14,035 nt of DNA from Desulfobacterales bacterium (GTDB lineage Bacteria > Desulfobacterota > Desulfobacteria > Desulfobacterales > C00003060): positions 1 through 14,035 of the forward strand of contig JAUWXJ010000038.1 in the NCBI GenBank assembly GCA_030616425.1. Reading direction: 5' to 3'. Position numbers and translations under genes: made by a program. Under the pieces are notes generated by a model. The model searched no databases, was not told where the DNA came from, and was given only the letters and a program-made list of their open reading frames with translations. Shown here piece by piece: positions 12,917-14,035 of the stretch (positions are counted from its first letter, which is position 1; every line of letters begins with the position of its first letter).

Positions 12917-13741
12917 ATGGCTGAAGATATTATAAGAAGAATTCAGATATGTATCCCTTTCATACTCCTGAAAGAGAAATACCTGCCCCTGGTGCTGGAA
13001 AAGAGGATCAACCCTGAAATCGGCATTACCGGAGAAGTCATTGATACATATTCCAAGGATCTTTCGGAAATGGCCTCTATTCTCCGACAGGAAGGCCTTT
13101 TGATCACGCTGCACGGGCCTTTCTTTGACCTTGTGCCAGGTGGGATGGACAAAAAGATCTTGAAAACGACTCGAGAGCGTCTCAGAGAAGTATTTGACCT
13201 CATACCCGTATTCGACCCTCTCTCTGTTGTCTGCCACACGGGGTATGACAGAAAAAGATATCATGAAGTCCGGGACCAGTGGCTGGAGACCGCCCTTGAG
13301 ACATGGACACCCCTTGTCAAAGGCCTAGAGGGCTCCCGAACATCCCTGATGTTTGAAAACGTGTACGAGCGAACCCCTGAAACACTCCACAAGCTATTGC
13401 GTGGATTGAACTCAGACAATGTCGGCTTCTGCCTTGATACAGGTCATATGAATGTCTTCTCTGAAACAAGCATGGAAACTTGGCTGAAAGCCTTGGGACC
13501 CTTCCTAAAACAACTCCACTTACATGACAATGACGGAACCTGGGATGACCATCTAGCTATTGGAGAGGGGAAGATCGATTTTGAATCCCTGTTCGAGTAT
13601 GTGGAGGAAAATCACTTGAGGCCCATCATCACCCTTGAAGCCCACAAAGAGAAATGGCTCCGGCAGAGCCTTGATGTCCTGTCCAAATCAGAGCGGTTTT
13701 GTCGCATTATCGGCTTGAAGCCACTAACCCACACAACATGA
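12917..13741 (+). CDS. Sugar phosphate isomerase/epimerase-like TIM-barrel protein (AP endonuclease family 2)
   Basis: The 274-residue protein has the Xylose isomerase-like/AP endonuclease-2 TIM-barrel pattern, a fold used by sugar isomerases, epimerases and endonuclease IV. Likely metal and active-site residues are H66 (ITLHGPF), H107 (VVCHTGY), E147 (LMFENVY), D174 and H177 (CLDTGHMN), H201/H203 (QLHLHDNDG), H212 (DDHLAIGEG) and E241 (ITLEAH). The substrate cannot be told. The start is uncertain: ATG at 12917-12919 gives MAEDIIRRIQ, while a TTG at 12896 is in frame; AGAGG lies 13 bases before the ATG. The stop TGA overlaps the ATG of the HyuA-like frame (ATGA, 13738-13741), so the two were once translationally coupled. 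A role in a hydantoin-like or sugar pathway is only an inference from that. Confidence 0.88.
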   Translation: MAEDIIRRIQICIPFILLKEKYLPLVLEKRINPEIGITGEVIDTYSKDLSEMASILRQEGLLITLHGPFFDLVPGGMDKKILKTTRERLREVFDLIPVFDPLSVVCHTGYDRKRYHEVRDQWLETALETWTPLVKGLEGSRTSLMFENVYERTPETLHKLLRGLNSDNVGFCLDTGHMNVFSETSMETWLKALGPFLKQLHLHDNDGTWDDHLAIGEGKIDFESLFEYVEENHLRPIITLEAHKEKWLRQSLDVLSKSERFCRIIGLKPLTHTT

Positions 13742-13925
13742 GAGTGGCGACTGACATTGGCGGGACCTTCACGGATGTGGTCACCCTGGACCGGGACGAC
13801 ATCCACGGCTGGAAAGTCCTTTCCACGCCCGCCTCCCCGGACGCACAACTTTTCAGGCGTCCAAGGGGGAAGCTATTGTCATCAACACGCCGGTGGGTGG
13901 AGGATGGGGGAAACGGTCACCCTAG
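13738..13925 (+). pseudogene. Hydantoinase/oxoprolinase remnant: HyuA start joined to HyuB end
   Basis: The frame from the ATG at 13738 gives MRVATDIGGTFTDVVTLD..., the conserved N-terminus of HyuA-type hydantoinase/oxoprolinase (nucleotide-binding ATDIGGTFTD), then KVLSTPASPD. This resemblance ends at about residue 38 of the usual ~650-700. In another frame from 13851 to the TAG at 13923-13925 the sequence reads FQASKGEAIVINTP (13851-13892) and VGGGWG (13893-13910), resembling the glycine-rich C-terminus of HyuB-type proteins (…IxTPGGGGWG). The 5' end of one gene and the 3' end of its usual neighbour thus meet within about 190 bp and out of frame, best explained by a deletion of several kilobases. 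The HyuA frame itself runs on to 13992 without family resemblance. No activity is expected. The HyuB call rests on a short motif. Confidence 0.7.
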
Positions 13926-13963
13926 GAATCTTTCAACTCCAGATTCCAGTATAGATAATCTCG

Positions 13964-13986
13964 CCAGGAGCCGGGAACACTCCTGG
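13964..13986. other. Hairpin after the hydantoinase remnant
   Basis: CCAGGAG (13964-13970) pairs perfectly with CTCCTGG (13980-13986) around a 9-base loop. No T-run follows on the plus strand. It may be the original transcript end of the hyu locus. I see no gene in the remaining 13926-14035. Confidence 0.4.
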
Positions 13987-14035
13987 AGCTAATGGTAATC
14001 ATAAGGAAGGGTACCCAGTCGGGCTTCATGGGTTT

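Noticed and set aside
13699..13992. A 97-codon frame read as one intact protein covering the HyuA start
   Set aside because: Its first 13 residues overlap the isomerase in another frame, and after about residue 50 it has no resemblance to HyuA, while another frame shows the HyuB-like end.

Overview
The window reads as bacterial chromosome, most likely from a Gram-negative anaerobe of the Desulfobacterota (former delta-proteobacterial) type. This is an inference from gene content: a C_GCAxxG_C_C redox protein, a PflX-like radical SAM protein, an iron-sulfur old-yellow-enzyme homologue, DUF1805, DUF3467 and an NAD-dependent DNA ligase. No rRNA, tRNA, CRISPR array or transposase gene was seen.

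Layout. (1) Positions 1-5753, minus strand: two group-4 glycosyltransferases, a nucleoside phosphorylase-family protein, ligA and the 5' part of an acylphosphatase gene. A 128-bp non-coding element with terminal inverted repeats sits between ligA and acyP and supplies the ligA stop codon. (2) 5754-6055: a divergent intergenic region with candidate promoters on both strands. (3) 6056-7044, plus strand: a DUF2007 protein and a WbqC-family protein, the latter overlapping the 3' end of the convergent next gene by 21 bp. (4) 7024-11447, minus strand: a collinear series, in transcription order a membrane-anchored TlpA-like protein, DUF3467, a radical SAM protein with a Tat-type signal, a 63-residue ClpP-like remnant, DUF1805, a C_GCAxxG_C_C protein and an M28 peptidase. 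(5) 11627-13741, plus strand: an old-yellow-enzyme homologue, an intergenic stretch with repeats, and a TIM-barrel sugar isomerase/AP-endonuclease-like protein. (6) 13738-13925: a decayed hydantoinase locus in which the start of an HyuA-like gene is joined to the end of an HyuB-like gene.

The glycosyltransferases and WbqC suggest surface-glycan or glycoside synthesis. The 7-11.4 kb series is rich in cysteine and redox proteins and may be one functional unit, but nothing in the sequence proves this.

The most unusual points are: two genes reduced by internal deletion (ClpP-like and hyuA/hyuB); a radical SAM enzyme carrying an apparent export signal; a TlpA-like protein with CxxS in place of CxxC; and the MITE-like element at the ligA end. 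I did not find a clear complete new defence or mobile system.
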